Assembly: GCA_017409905.1 (NCBI GenBank)
Contig: JAFQRV010000022.1
Coordinates: forward strand, 68,383-103,666
DNA from: Bacilli bacterium
Lineage (GTDB): Bacteria; Bacillota_I; Bacilli_A; ML615J-28; CAG-313
Direction: 5' to 3'
DNA: 35,284 nucleotides
Each line of letters begins with the position of its first letter. Positions within the stretch are counted from its first letter, which is position 1. Shown piece by piece: positions 1 through 8,200 of this stretch. Below the pieces are notes generated by a model, which searched no databases, was not told the DNA's origin, and saw only the letters and a list, made by a program, of their open reading frames with translations. The position numbers and the translations under genes are program-made.

Positions 1-280
1 CTTTAAGATTAATCGAAGCATATGCAAGTAGTAAAGCAAATAGACCACCAAAAATCATTGTTATTATAACAACAACCAGTAAGATAAATTGTCCTGACTC
101 TGGTCCAAATCCCATATTTAAAAACATTCTAACAAATAATACACCAATGAAAGCACCAAATACCATAATACCTTCTAAAGCAATATTAATAATACCACTT
201 CTTTCAGCAAATACTCCGGCTAATGCAACTATCATTAGAGGAATACAGAAAACTAAAGTTTGTTGAATAAAATATACCAT
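1..280 (-). CDS. nupQ: Nucleoside ABC transporter permease 2, NupQ/YufQ-like (partial, 3' end off the window)
   Basis: Only the first 93 codons are inside the window; the gene runs off the left edge. The protein begins MVYFIQQTLVFCIPLMIVAL and continues with GVFAERSGIINIALEGIMV, the conserved first-loop signature of the second permease of BMP-type nucleoside importers (B. subtilis NupQ, L. lactis NupC). Further hydrophobic helices follow. The start ATG overlaps the TAA of the preceding permease by one base (TAATG), and the GGAGG lies inside the end of that gene, so the two are translationally coupled. It would form the membrane channel together with the 280-1656 product. The family is clear; substrate (purine nucleosides) is by homology. 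Confidence 0.9.
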   Translation of the reverse strand, partial: MVYFIQQTLVFCIPLMIVALAGVFAERSGIINIALEGIMVFGAFIGVLFVRMFLNMGFGPESGQFILLVVVIITMIFGGLFALLLAYASINLK

Positions 281-1656
281 TATTCAATTACCTCCTTTTT
301 ATCTTCTGTAGCAGTTTCTTTTTCAATTGTCTCTACTGTTTTTTCACTGTTTCGTTTAAATATATTTTTTAAATTAATTTTAATTTTTCCATTTAAAATC
401 TGTTTAAATAATAAACTGAAAGCACTAAAGTATACAATAATTGCGGTAATTATACTAGTTATATATTCATTATATGGAGTCATATATTTTAATTGCATAC
501 CATTTACATCAAGTAAAGAAATAAAGATTGCTGAGAATACAGTTCCTACTGGATGATTACAAGCAAGTAGGGCAACAGGAATACCATTGAAACCAACTGC
601 TGGTAAAGATTGATATGTTTCCCATGCAAATTCAGTATTACCCGCTAAATAATACAATGATGCTGCTGCACCCGCAAGACCACCGGCAATTGCCATTGAA
701 ACAATAGTACATACTTTATCATTTATACCAGCATATTTTGCAGCGTTTTTGTTGCTACCACAAGCTTTTAATTGATAACCAAAAGTTGTTTTGTTTAAAA
801 TTATATGAATTAAGATTGCAATTACTATTGCAATTATTATACCAAAATTAACTTGAGATCCTTCAAAAATTAAATCCAAACCTAATTTTGGAGTAGCTAC
901 ACCATTATGTGTTGTTTTAAAAACATATGCTAAATTTTTTGTACCACTAGGATCTAATAAATTTTTAAAAGGACCGATTTGCTTATCAAATAACATAGTA
1001 ACTAGGTTTGCTGAAATCCAGTTCATCATAATACAAGTAATTACTTCATTAACATTTAATAATGCTTTAAATATTCCTGGAACTACACCCCATAATGCAC
1101 CCACTAGTATACCACCAAAAAAGGCAATAATCCACACAAAAATTGGATGAACCACACTCGTAGGAATACTTAATGCCAATATTAATGTCACTGAAGTACT
1201 TGCTAAGTATTGTCCTGGAGCACCTATATTAAATAAACCCGTTTTAAATGCCACAGCAACACTTAAACCAGTTAAAATTAGTGGAGTAGCTCTAAAAAGC
1301 ATATCACCAATATTTACACTATTAAATCCAAATATTAATGAACCATTTGCATTTCTACCAGTATTAAAAATACCAGAGAAAATTAATTGAATACCATCAA
1401 TGGCACTCTTCATTGATAATTTACTACCTTGAGTAGGTATAAGTACCATAATAAATAAAATTAAACAACCAATTAATAAACCAAGAATAATAGACATTAA
1501 AGATGACGCTATAGATTTAACTGAATCTTTTTCCCAAGTCTTCATAAACCATGTTGTTCTATTTTCTTGTTTAGCTTTTTTTGCAGAAATAATTAAATAT
1601 GTTACAAATCCAGCAATAATTACTAGTTGTAATAAAAACCATAACCATCCAGCCAT
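280..1656 (-). CDS. nupP: Nucleoside ABC transporter permease 1, NupP/YufP-like
   Basis: A 458-aa polytopic membrane protein of the branched-chain-amino-acid/ribose-type permease fold. The core reads like NupP: GDMLFRATPLILTGLSVAVA, FKTGLFNIGAPGQYL, the NEVITCIMMNWI segment and GYQLKACGSNKNAAKYAGI, the loop that contacts the ATPase. It is longer than the usual ~350 aa of the family because of an added N-terminal helix (residues 4-24) and a charged C-terminal tail rich in K and E. RBS AAAGGAG lies 9 bases before the ATG. It starts one base after the ATPase stop and overlaps the next permease by one base, so it is in the middle of the importer operon. Confidence 0.92.
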   Translation of the reverse strand: MAGWLWFLLQLVIIAGFVTYLIISAKKAKQENRTTWFMKTWEKDSVKSIASSLMSIILGLLIGCLILFIMVLIPTQGSKLSMKSAIDGIQLIFSGIFNTGRNANGSLIFGFNSVNIGDMLFRATPLILTGLSVAVAFKTGLFNIGAPGQYLASTSVTLILALSIPTSVVHPIFVWIIAFFGGILVGALWGVVPGIFKALLNVNEVITCIMMNWISANLVTMLFDKQIGPFKNLLDPSGTKNLAYVFKTTHNGVATPKLGLDLIFEGSQVNFGIIIAIVIAILIHIILNKTTFGYQLKACGSNKNAAKYAGINDKVCTIVSMAIAGGLAGAAASLYYLAGNTEFAWETYQSLPAVGFNGIPVALLACNHPVGTVFSAIFISLLDVNGMQLKYMTPYNEYITSIITAIIVYFSAFSLLFKQILNGKIKINLKNIFKRNSEKTVETIEKETATEDKKEVIE

Positions 1657-1657
1657 A

Positions 1658-3193
1658 CTAATTATCTCCTTTTACATTATTTTTTGTACCTGCCATGTAT
1701 AAACCTAACTCATTAACTGTTGTTTGTTTAGGATCTAACTCGCCAACAATTTCTCCCTCATACATGACTAAAATTCTATCGCTCAAGTTCATTACTTCAT
1801 CCAGTTCTAAAGAGAATAATAGAACTGCTTTTCCTAAATCTCTTTGAGCAACAATTTGTTTATGAATAAACTCTATTGCTCCAACATCCAACCCACGCGT
1901 TGGTTGAACAGCAATTAATAACTCTGGATTGACATCTATTTCTCTTGCAATAATAGCTTTTTGTTGATTACCACCAGACATTGTTCTAGCAGAGTTAGTT
2001 GGTCCTTGTGGACTTCTAATATCAAATTTTTCAATTAACTCTTCAGCATATTTTCTAATTTCATCTTTTTTGATAAATCTAAATTTTTGGAATTGTTCCT
2101 CATTATACTTTTTCAAAACCAAATTATTTTCTAATGTAAAGTCTAATACTAATCCAAATTTATGTCTATCCTCAGGAATATGGGCTAGTCCCATCTTATT
2201 TCTCCTATTAACACTAGAATGTGTTATTTCTTCTCCATTAAACACAATACTTCCTGATTTTATTTTTTCTAAACCAGTAATACCATAAGCTAATTCACTC
2301 TGACCATTTCCATCAATACCAGCTATACAAACAATTTCACCACGTCTTACTTTAAATGATACATTGTTTACGGCATTTTTATTTTTCTTTGAACCACTTA
2401 CTACCAATTTATTTACTTCAAGTACTGTATCGCCAGGTTTACATTCTTCCTTTTGAACTACAAATTCTACTTTTCTACCAACCATCATTTCAGTAAGTTC
2501 AACTTTATTAGTTTCTGAAACATTAACAGTACCAACATATTGACCTTTTCTTAGAACTGTACATCTATCAGCTACAGCTAATATTTCATTAATCTTATGA
2601 GTAATAAATAATATTGATTTACCACTCTCTGCTAATCTTTTCATAATTTTAAGTAACTCTTCAATTTCTTGAGGAGTCAATACAGCAGTAGGCTCATCAA
2701 AGATTAAAATATCATTATCACGATATAACATTTTTAAAATTTCAACTCTTTGTTGCATGCCAACAGTAGTGTTTTCAATTAATTTATCTGGATCAACATT
2801 TAGACCATATTCTTCAGAAAGTTTAATAATCTTTTCCCTCGATTCCTTTTTTTGAATAAATCCAAACTTTGTTGTTTCAGAACCTAAAATGATATTTTCT
2901 AAAACTGTAAACACTTCTACTAATTTAAAATGTTGATGGACCATACCTATACGATATTTATTAGCGTCTTTTGGTCCCTTAATTTCAATAACTTCACCAT
3001 CTTTTTTTATTATACCTGAATCTGCTTGATATAATCCAAAAAGAATACTCATTAAAGTTGATTTACCTGCACCATTTTCACCTAATAAAGCATGTATTTC
3101 CCCTTTTCTTAACTGTAAGCTAATATTATCATTTGCAGGTTTACCTCCAAACGTTTTTGTAATATTTAGCATCTCGATAGCATAATTTTCCAT
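1658..3193 (-). CDS. nupO: Nucleoside ABC transporter ATPase with two nucleotide-binding domains, NupO/YufO-like
   Basis: A 511-aa protein with two fused ABC domains, as in RbsA/MglA-type and NupO importers. The first half has Walker A GENGAGKST (about residues 38-46), the signature region TVGMQQRVEILKML and Walker B ILIFDEPTAVLTP. The second half has a degenerate Walker A (GIDGNGQSEL) and the signature MSGGNQQKAIIAREI. One degenerate site is normal for this family. I place the start at MENYAIEML, 6 codons inside the longest frame, because GGAG sits 5 bases before that ATG while the upstream ATG pair has no RBS. It energises the two permeases encoded downstream. Confidence 0.93.
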   Translation of the reverse strand: MENYAIEMLNITKTFGGKPANDNISLQLRKGEIHALLGENGAGKSTLMSILFGLYQADSGIIKKDGEVIEIKGPKDANKYRIGMVHQHFKLVEVFTVLENIILGSETTKFGFIQKKESREKIIKLSEEYGLNVDPDKLIENTTVGMQQRVEILKMLYRDNDILIFDEPTAVLTPQEIEELLKIMKRLAESGKSILFITHKINEILAVADRCTVLRKGQYVGTVNVSETNKVELTEMMVGRKVEFVVQKEECKPGDTVLEVNKLVVSGSKKNKNAVNNVSFKVRRGEIVCIAGIDGNGQSELAYGITGLEKIKSGSIVFNGEEITHSSVNRRNKMGLAHIPEDRHKFGLVLDFTLENNLVLKKYNEEQFQKFRFIKKDEIRKYAEELIEKFDIRSPQGPTNSARTMSGGNQQKAIIAREIDVNPELLIAVQPTRGLDVGAIEFIHKQIVAQRDLGKAVLLFSLELDEVMNLSDRILVMYEGEIVGELDPKQTTVNELGLYMAGTKNNVKGDN

Positions 3194-3273
3194 ACTAACT
3201 CCATTCATCAAAAAATTACTTTTTATATTATAAGTATACAGTATTAATTACTTTTTTTCAAATAAATATAAAA

Positions 3274-3303
3274 AAGTCTAACTACTTTTTTGTAGTTAGA
3301 CTT
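3274..3303 (-). terminator. Rho-independent terminator between the lipoprotein gene and the ATPase gene
   Basis: A perfect 12-bp stem (AAGTCTAACTAC paired with its complement) around a six-base loop, followed on the minus strand by TTTTATATTT. It starts 13 bases after the binding-protein stop codon. It should let the abundant binding protein be made in excess of the membrane parts by terminating most transcripts; no separate strong promoter for the ATPase gene was identified. Confidence 0.85.
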
Positions 3304-3315
3304 TTAATTAACTTA

Positions 3316-4440
3316 TTATTTTACCCAATCAACAGTAACATTACTGTAAGATTTAGATTCAGCACCTTCAACAGTAGCATCTACAACGATTGTTTTATCT
3401 TGTAATTTTTTGAATAATTCATTGTATTCTTCAACTGTGAAATTCTTGAATCCCCATGAAGATTCTTCAGTAGGTAAGCCAACAGCGTTATCATTAACAC
3501 CTAGATTAGCAGATTTATCAGAAATTTCAGACCATTTACCAGCATAGAATTTTTCTAAAGCATACATTGTACCTTCTCTTAATCCCTTCATTGCAGAAGT
3601 GATAACAGTTGCACTATCACCAGCTTGGTCAACGTCAACACCAATAACTTTACCATTGTTAGCACCAGCAGCTGCGAATGCACTTGTACACATTGAACCA
3701 CCACAAGCAAATACTACTTGAGTTCCAGTTGAATACCAACCTTCAAGCATTGTTTGAAGTTCAGCTGAAGCAGAGAAACTAGCACCATGTAACCAGCTAT
3801 ATTTCATTTCAACAGTTTTACCTAATTCTTTTGCAGCAGCATTAGCACCTTGAATATATCCATAACCAAATCTTTGGCAAGCAGGGTTAGTTCCGCCTCC
3901 ACCACCAGCAAATCCAAGTTTAGTGAAACCTTCTTTAACAGCAGCATAACCAGCTAAATAACCAGCTTGTTCTTCTTGGAAAACGATAGCAGTAACATTT
4001 TCTAAACCAAGTGGCCAACCATCAACGAATACGAATTTAACTTCAGGGTTAGCAGTAGCAACAGCAGTTAAAGCATTACCTTGCATGAAACCAGCACATA
4101 CAATAATTTTAGCGCCACCAGCAACAGCAGCGTTCATAGCAGCAATTCTATCTTCATCAGTTGCTTCATTACCACCAGCTGGTTGATAATATTTATATGA
4201 TTTGTTATTTTCTTTTGCAAATCTCTTTAAACCTTCCCAAGTACCTTGGTTAAATGATTTATCTTTTAATTGACCAATGTCAGTAACGAATGCAATTTCG
4301 TATGAACTAGCTTCCATAGTATCTGGAATTGCATCATAGTCATAACCTTTTTTGTCATCTTTGTCGCCACCCTTAACGTTACAGCCAACAACAGCAACAG
4401 CCATGAAAAAGGCAACTACTAAAAGAAATACTTTTTTCAT
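3316..4440 (-). CDS. nupN: Nucleoside-binding lipoprotein, BMP family (BmpA/NupN/PnrA-like)
   Basis: A 374-aa secreted lipoprotein: a short basic N-terminus, a hydrophobic stretch and lipobox VVGC with Cys20 as the lipidation site. The mature part has the BMP-family fold signatures EIAFVTDIGQLKDKSFNQGT, the family hallmark near the nucleoside pocket, plus GFAGGGGGTNPACQRFGYGY and IGVDVDQAGD. It captures nucleosides outside the cell and hands them to the importer encoded downstream. The RBS AGGAGGAG is ideally placed. Codons are enriched in GCA/GCT/CCA relative to neighbours, as expected of a highly expressed gene. It is the first gene of the importer operon, with its own promoter and a terminator directly behind it. 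Confidence 0.93.
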   Translation of the reverse strand: MKKVFLLVVAFFMAVAVVGCNVKGGDKDDKKGYDYDAIPDTMEASSYEIAFVTDIGQLKDKSFNQGTWEGLKRFAKENNKSYKYYQPAGGNEATDEDRIAAMNAAVAGGAKIIVCAGFMQGNALTAVATANPEVKFVFVDGWPLGLENVTAIVFQEEQAGYLAGYAAVKEGFTKLGFAGGGGGTNPACQRFGYGYIQGANAAAKELGKTVEMKYSWLHGASFSASAELQTMLEGWYSTGTQVVFACGGSMCTSAFAAAGANNGKVIGVDVDQAGDSATVITSAMKGLREGTMYALEKFYAGKWSEISDKSANLGVNDNAVGLPTEESSWGFKNFTVEEYNELFKKLQDKTIVVDATVEGAESKSYSNVTVDWVK

Positions 4441-4477
4441 CTTTTAAATCTCCTCCTAAGTGAAATATTTTAAGTAT

Positions 4478-4499
4478 TTGTATATTATTTCATATACAA
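4478..4499. promoter_or_regulatory. Inverted repeat over the transcription start of the importer operon
   Basis: TTGTATAT and ATATACAA separated by 6 bases form a perfect 8-bp dyad lying between the -10 box and the RBS, over the expected transcription start. It could be an operator or a 5' stabilising hairpin in the mRNA. The leader is too short (about 55 nt) for a purine riboswitch. Confidence 0.45.
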
Positions 4500-4503
4500 C
4501 AAT

Positions 4504-4532
4504 ATTATATCATATGGTTTTTTATCATTCAA
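4504..4532 (-). promoter_or_regulatory. SigA-type promoter of the nucleoside importer operon
   Basis: TTGAAT (4527-4532), a 17-base spacer, TATAAT (4504-4509) with the extended TG one base upstream. Transcription would start near 4497 and read the lipoprotein gene. Confidence 0.8.
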
Positions 4533-4598
4533 CCTTTTTTGTATATTTTTTCCAAAATATTCATATTTATTCCTAATTCTTAAAAATTTTAAAAAGAC

Positions 4599-5108
4599 TT
4601 ATTCTATGTAGTGTACATAGTTACTATTATATTGTGTTCTTTCTTCTTTTTCTTCATCGGGGTATCCAATATGAATCATTCCTAATGGAATAATATATTC
4701 AGGCAAAGACAATACTTCTTTAACTTTTTTAGTAGGCATTTCAGTAGGAGTTAGTCCACACCAAACAGTACCTAATCCTATTGATGTTGCACGTAGCAAA
4801 ATATTTTCGATTGCTGCAGAAACATCTTGAATCCAAAAATCATTATCTTTTTTTGATAAGCTTCTTTCTTGATTACCACATACAATAATAACTAATGGTG
4901 AATTAAATTGAGAATATCTAGAACACATCTTAATTTCTTTTAAAACATCTTGATTTTCAATTACATAAAACTCCCATGGTTGTTTATTACAAGCACTAGG
5001 GGCAGCCATTGCACATTCTAATAAATCCACAACAATTTGTCTATCAATTTCTTTATCTGAATATTTTCTAATACTTCTTCTTTTTAAAATACATTCTCTT
5101 ACATCCAT
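4599..5108 (-). CDS. Nitroreductase-family FMN oxidoreductase
   Basis: A 169-aa protein of the nitroreductase fold, which uses FMN and NAD(P)H to reduce nitro groups, quinones or flavins. Landmarks are the phosphate-contact motif KRRSIRKYSDKEI near the N-terminus, AAPSACNKQPWEFYVI (the flavin-facing segment) and GLGTVWCGLTP with IPLGMIHIGYPDEE near the C-terminus. Length matches the short Firmicutes subgroup. I chose the ATG of MDVREC because GGGAG lies 8 bases before it; an ATG six codons upstream has no RBS. It has its own promoter and precedes the importer operon, but a functional link is not shown. The true substrate cannot be read from sequence. Confidence 0.88.
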   Translation of the reverse strand: MDVRECILKRRSIRKYSDKEIDRQIVVDLLECAMAAPSACNKQPWEFYVIENQDVLKEIKMCSRYSQFNSPLVIIVCGNQERSLSKKDNDFWIQDVSAAIENILLRATSIGLGTVWCGLTPTEMPTKKVKEVLSLPEYIIPLGMIHIGYPDEEKEERTQYNSNYVHYIE

Positions 5109-5146
5109 ATTAATTACTCCCAACATATAAAATTTTCTATAAAAAT

Positions 5147-5175
5147 ATTATATAATAAATTTAACTATTTCTCAA
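5147..5175 (-). promoter_or_regulatory. Promoter of the nitroreductase gene
   Basis: TTGAGA (5170-5175), 17-base spacer, TATAAT (5147-5152) on the minus strand. Confidence 0.65.
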
Positions 5176-5190
5176 AGAATTTTATTAAAG

Positions 5191-5220
5191 AAAAGAGTTA
5201 GCTAATTAGCTAACTCTTTT
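5191..5220 (-). terminator. Terminator behind the 1935-aa lipoprotein gene
   Basis: A 30-base perfect palindrome (arm AAAAGAGTTAGCTAA) 16 bases after the stop codon, followed on the minus strand by TTTTCTTTAAT. Confidence 0.85.
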
Positions 5221-5236
5221 GATTTATCCATAATAT

Positions 5237-8200
5237 TTATTCTACTATATCTTCTACCGGTTCTGGAATAATAACTCCGCTACCTTCCTCTAGGTCTTCA
5301 TCAGTATTTTCTAAACCTGTTATATTAATTTCACCATCTGGATAACTATTTTGTGGATCATCAACCCAAAATCCTGCTGGATAATATCCATATTCATCTA
5401 CATATGATTCACAAGTATCATGATTTAATTCGCCTTCAAGTTCATTTTTATATGCAATATCCCAAACTGTATAAACTGTTTCATCAGTAGGATCATCATA
5501 GATTAAAACTCTACAATTACTAGAAACACTTATAGCTGAATATGCATTATCATTTGCCATACCAATTTCACCACCAGCACGTAAAACAAAGCCATTTTCA
5601 ACGCGGATATCGACATATTTCTTAATAAATGGATTTTCACCAGTTGTCCATACCGCATAAATACAACCTGCGGCATCACCTTTTATTTCATAAGTAAATG
5701 TAGTACTATCGCTAAGTAAGATATATTCATATCCATCTGAACCATATCTTTCCATAAACCATCCAATAAAGACATTGCAATCACTATCTTCATCTGGTGT
5801 AGTTGACAACTCTACCTTTTCACCTTTAATACCTTCAAATTCATTGCTGTAGTGTGCTTCTCCTCTATTAACAATAACATAGCTATCATAATTCCATCCA
5901 CTACAATAAATGCTATATAAAGTATCAGTATAAACTGGTGTGAATGTCATATTTGAATTTACAGTGAAACTATTATTGCTAAATTCTTCACCATTACCAT
6001 CTAGCCAATGATCAAATGTTTTTTCATCTACTTCATTCGCGTATATGTACACAAGTGTTCCAGCTGCTACTTCAGCAGTTCCCAAATATTCTTTACCGTC
6101 AATTTCAATATATCCGTTTTCTACTGATATTCTGTAAGTTTCTCCAGGTACAACAGGAATGTCTTCTCTATGACAAATTACTCTTACATATGCGGCAGTT
6201 CTTCTAGGATTTTCTAATGTATTGAAGACATAATCTGCTTCTTCTGAAAGAACGATCCATTTTTGATTTTCAAAATCCCAAATTTCATATCTGTCAAACG
6301 CTATACCTTCTTTGCCTTCCCATGTAAATGTAATTGGACTTCCACTATTATATACATATGCACTATTTTTGTAAACATTTACATCACTTCCACTTATTTC
6401 AACACAATCAAATGAATCACTAAAAAGTAATCTAAATGCAGTAGTTGTTTCAGGAAGAGTCAATGTAAAGTTATTAAATAATGTACGGTTTGAACAAAGT
6501 GACTTAATATCATTTTCTATATCGCCATATGAGTAAACAACTGACTTACCAGCATCATCTAACTCTTCAAATTCTTCAGGAGATACAATTGCTTTATATG
6601 TTCTCATAATAAAAGTTGTTCTATAATATGTACCTAAATCTTCATATCCATATGTTATACCTGTTTCCTTATCTACATACATATACTTTTTATATGATGT
6701 TTCTTTATCCTTAACATACCAAATTACATCTCTTTCGTCTTGGAATGCTTTACCTTCATACTCTATTTCCCATACAGTATCCGATAAATCATTAAATTCT
6801 TTTGTAGTTGGAATACGTAATTTATTATATGTTTCAGCCCAATAATCATGATATGATTCAAACACAGATGATCTTGCACTCATGCTGTTACTTAATAACA
6901 TACCATTTTCACACCCTATGTTAAAATCAGGAGAATCTAAAGTTTTAATCCAACCATTTACATCATATGCATAAGCATAAACAGCCCATAAATATTCGCC
7001 TCTGCCTGTCCCTCTTGACTTAGATAAATAAATTGGTTCTATAGTTGTTGAATCTTCATCATCAATATACATAAAGATATATGTATCATTATAATCTTTA
7101 TTTGATGCATTTTCGCTTTCATATTGGAATGCCCAAATATATACTTTCTCTTCATTTTCATTTCTATAAGAATAGTAATACTCATCATGGCATACTTTTC
7201 CGCCATATGTATATTGATATTTTATCATCGCATTATCCATAAAACCAATAAAGTCTAAATTACCTAAATACCAATATTCTTCATAATAGTCACAATATTT
7301 ACAGTAAACACGGTATTTACCATATTGTCCATTAATACTTTCTTCTATAATATCCCAATCATCATAATCAATCGTATGATCATCTGTTACTGGTATGCTT
7401 TCTAACCAAACATGTCCGCAGAAACATTCACATTTTATTTGACCTTCTTCTGCATGTCCTGCTTCTTTTACGATAGTGCTTTCATGTTTAGTATGTTTTT
7501 CATAGATTGTTTCTCCACATACCGTACATTTTTGCATATGATATTGATTATTAAATTGTTCATAATCATAGAAATCATGATGTCCACCATTTTCAAACTC
7601 TAATTCATATTTAACATCACCTTTAGAATTAGTAGACATATAAAGGGTACCTTCTTCACAATTTCCTTTATAAATTTTTACTCGATTTGAATAACTATTA
7701 ATATCTGTGTCTTCGAAGACTGGATAATAATAACCACTTCTTAATAAAAGTATTGAGAAATCTTCATCAGGAATAATTGTATTTGTTGCAGAAACCCAAT
7801 ATTTAAACGTTCTTCCATCTTGTTCAGTTAAGGAAACATTTAAGACATCATTAGCTTGTGCTATATAAACATTTGCATTCTCTCCATATAAGTCACTATC
7901 TGTTGTAACTGTCTCTTTTCCTACAAATGTTGCACTTCCTCCAAATATTACAATAGTAATACCAGATTCTTCTTCTTTTTCTCTTCCACAAACAGTACAA
8001 GTATCGTTTTCATCAAAAGTACAATCACCTATTTCAACTTCACCGCATAAGCAAGCTTTATAGTGTTTTTCTTGTTCAACTTCATCAGGTTTCCACTCAC
8101 CATAACTATGACCTAATGTTTTTTCAATGGCTTCTTCTTTAGTTCTACCACATTCTGTGCATGTATAAGTTCTAATACCTTCTTCAGTATGTGTTGCAAC

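Noticed and set aside
4441..4500. Purine riboswitch ahead of the nucleoside importer
   Set aside because: The leader predicted from the promoter is only about 55 nt and lacks the three-way-junction sequences.
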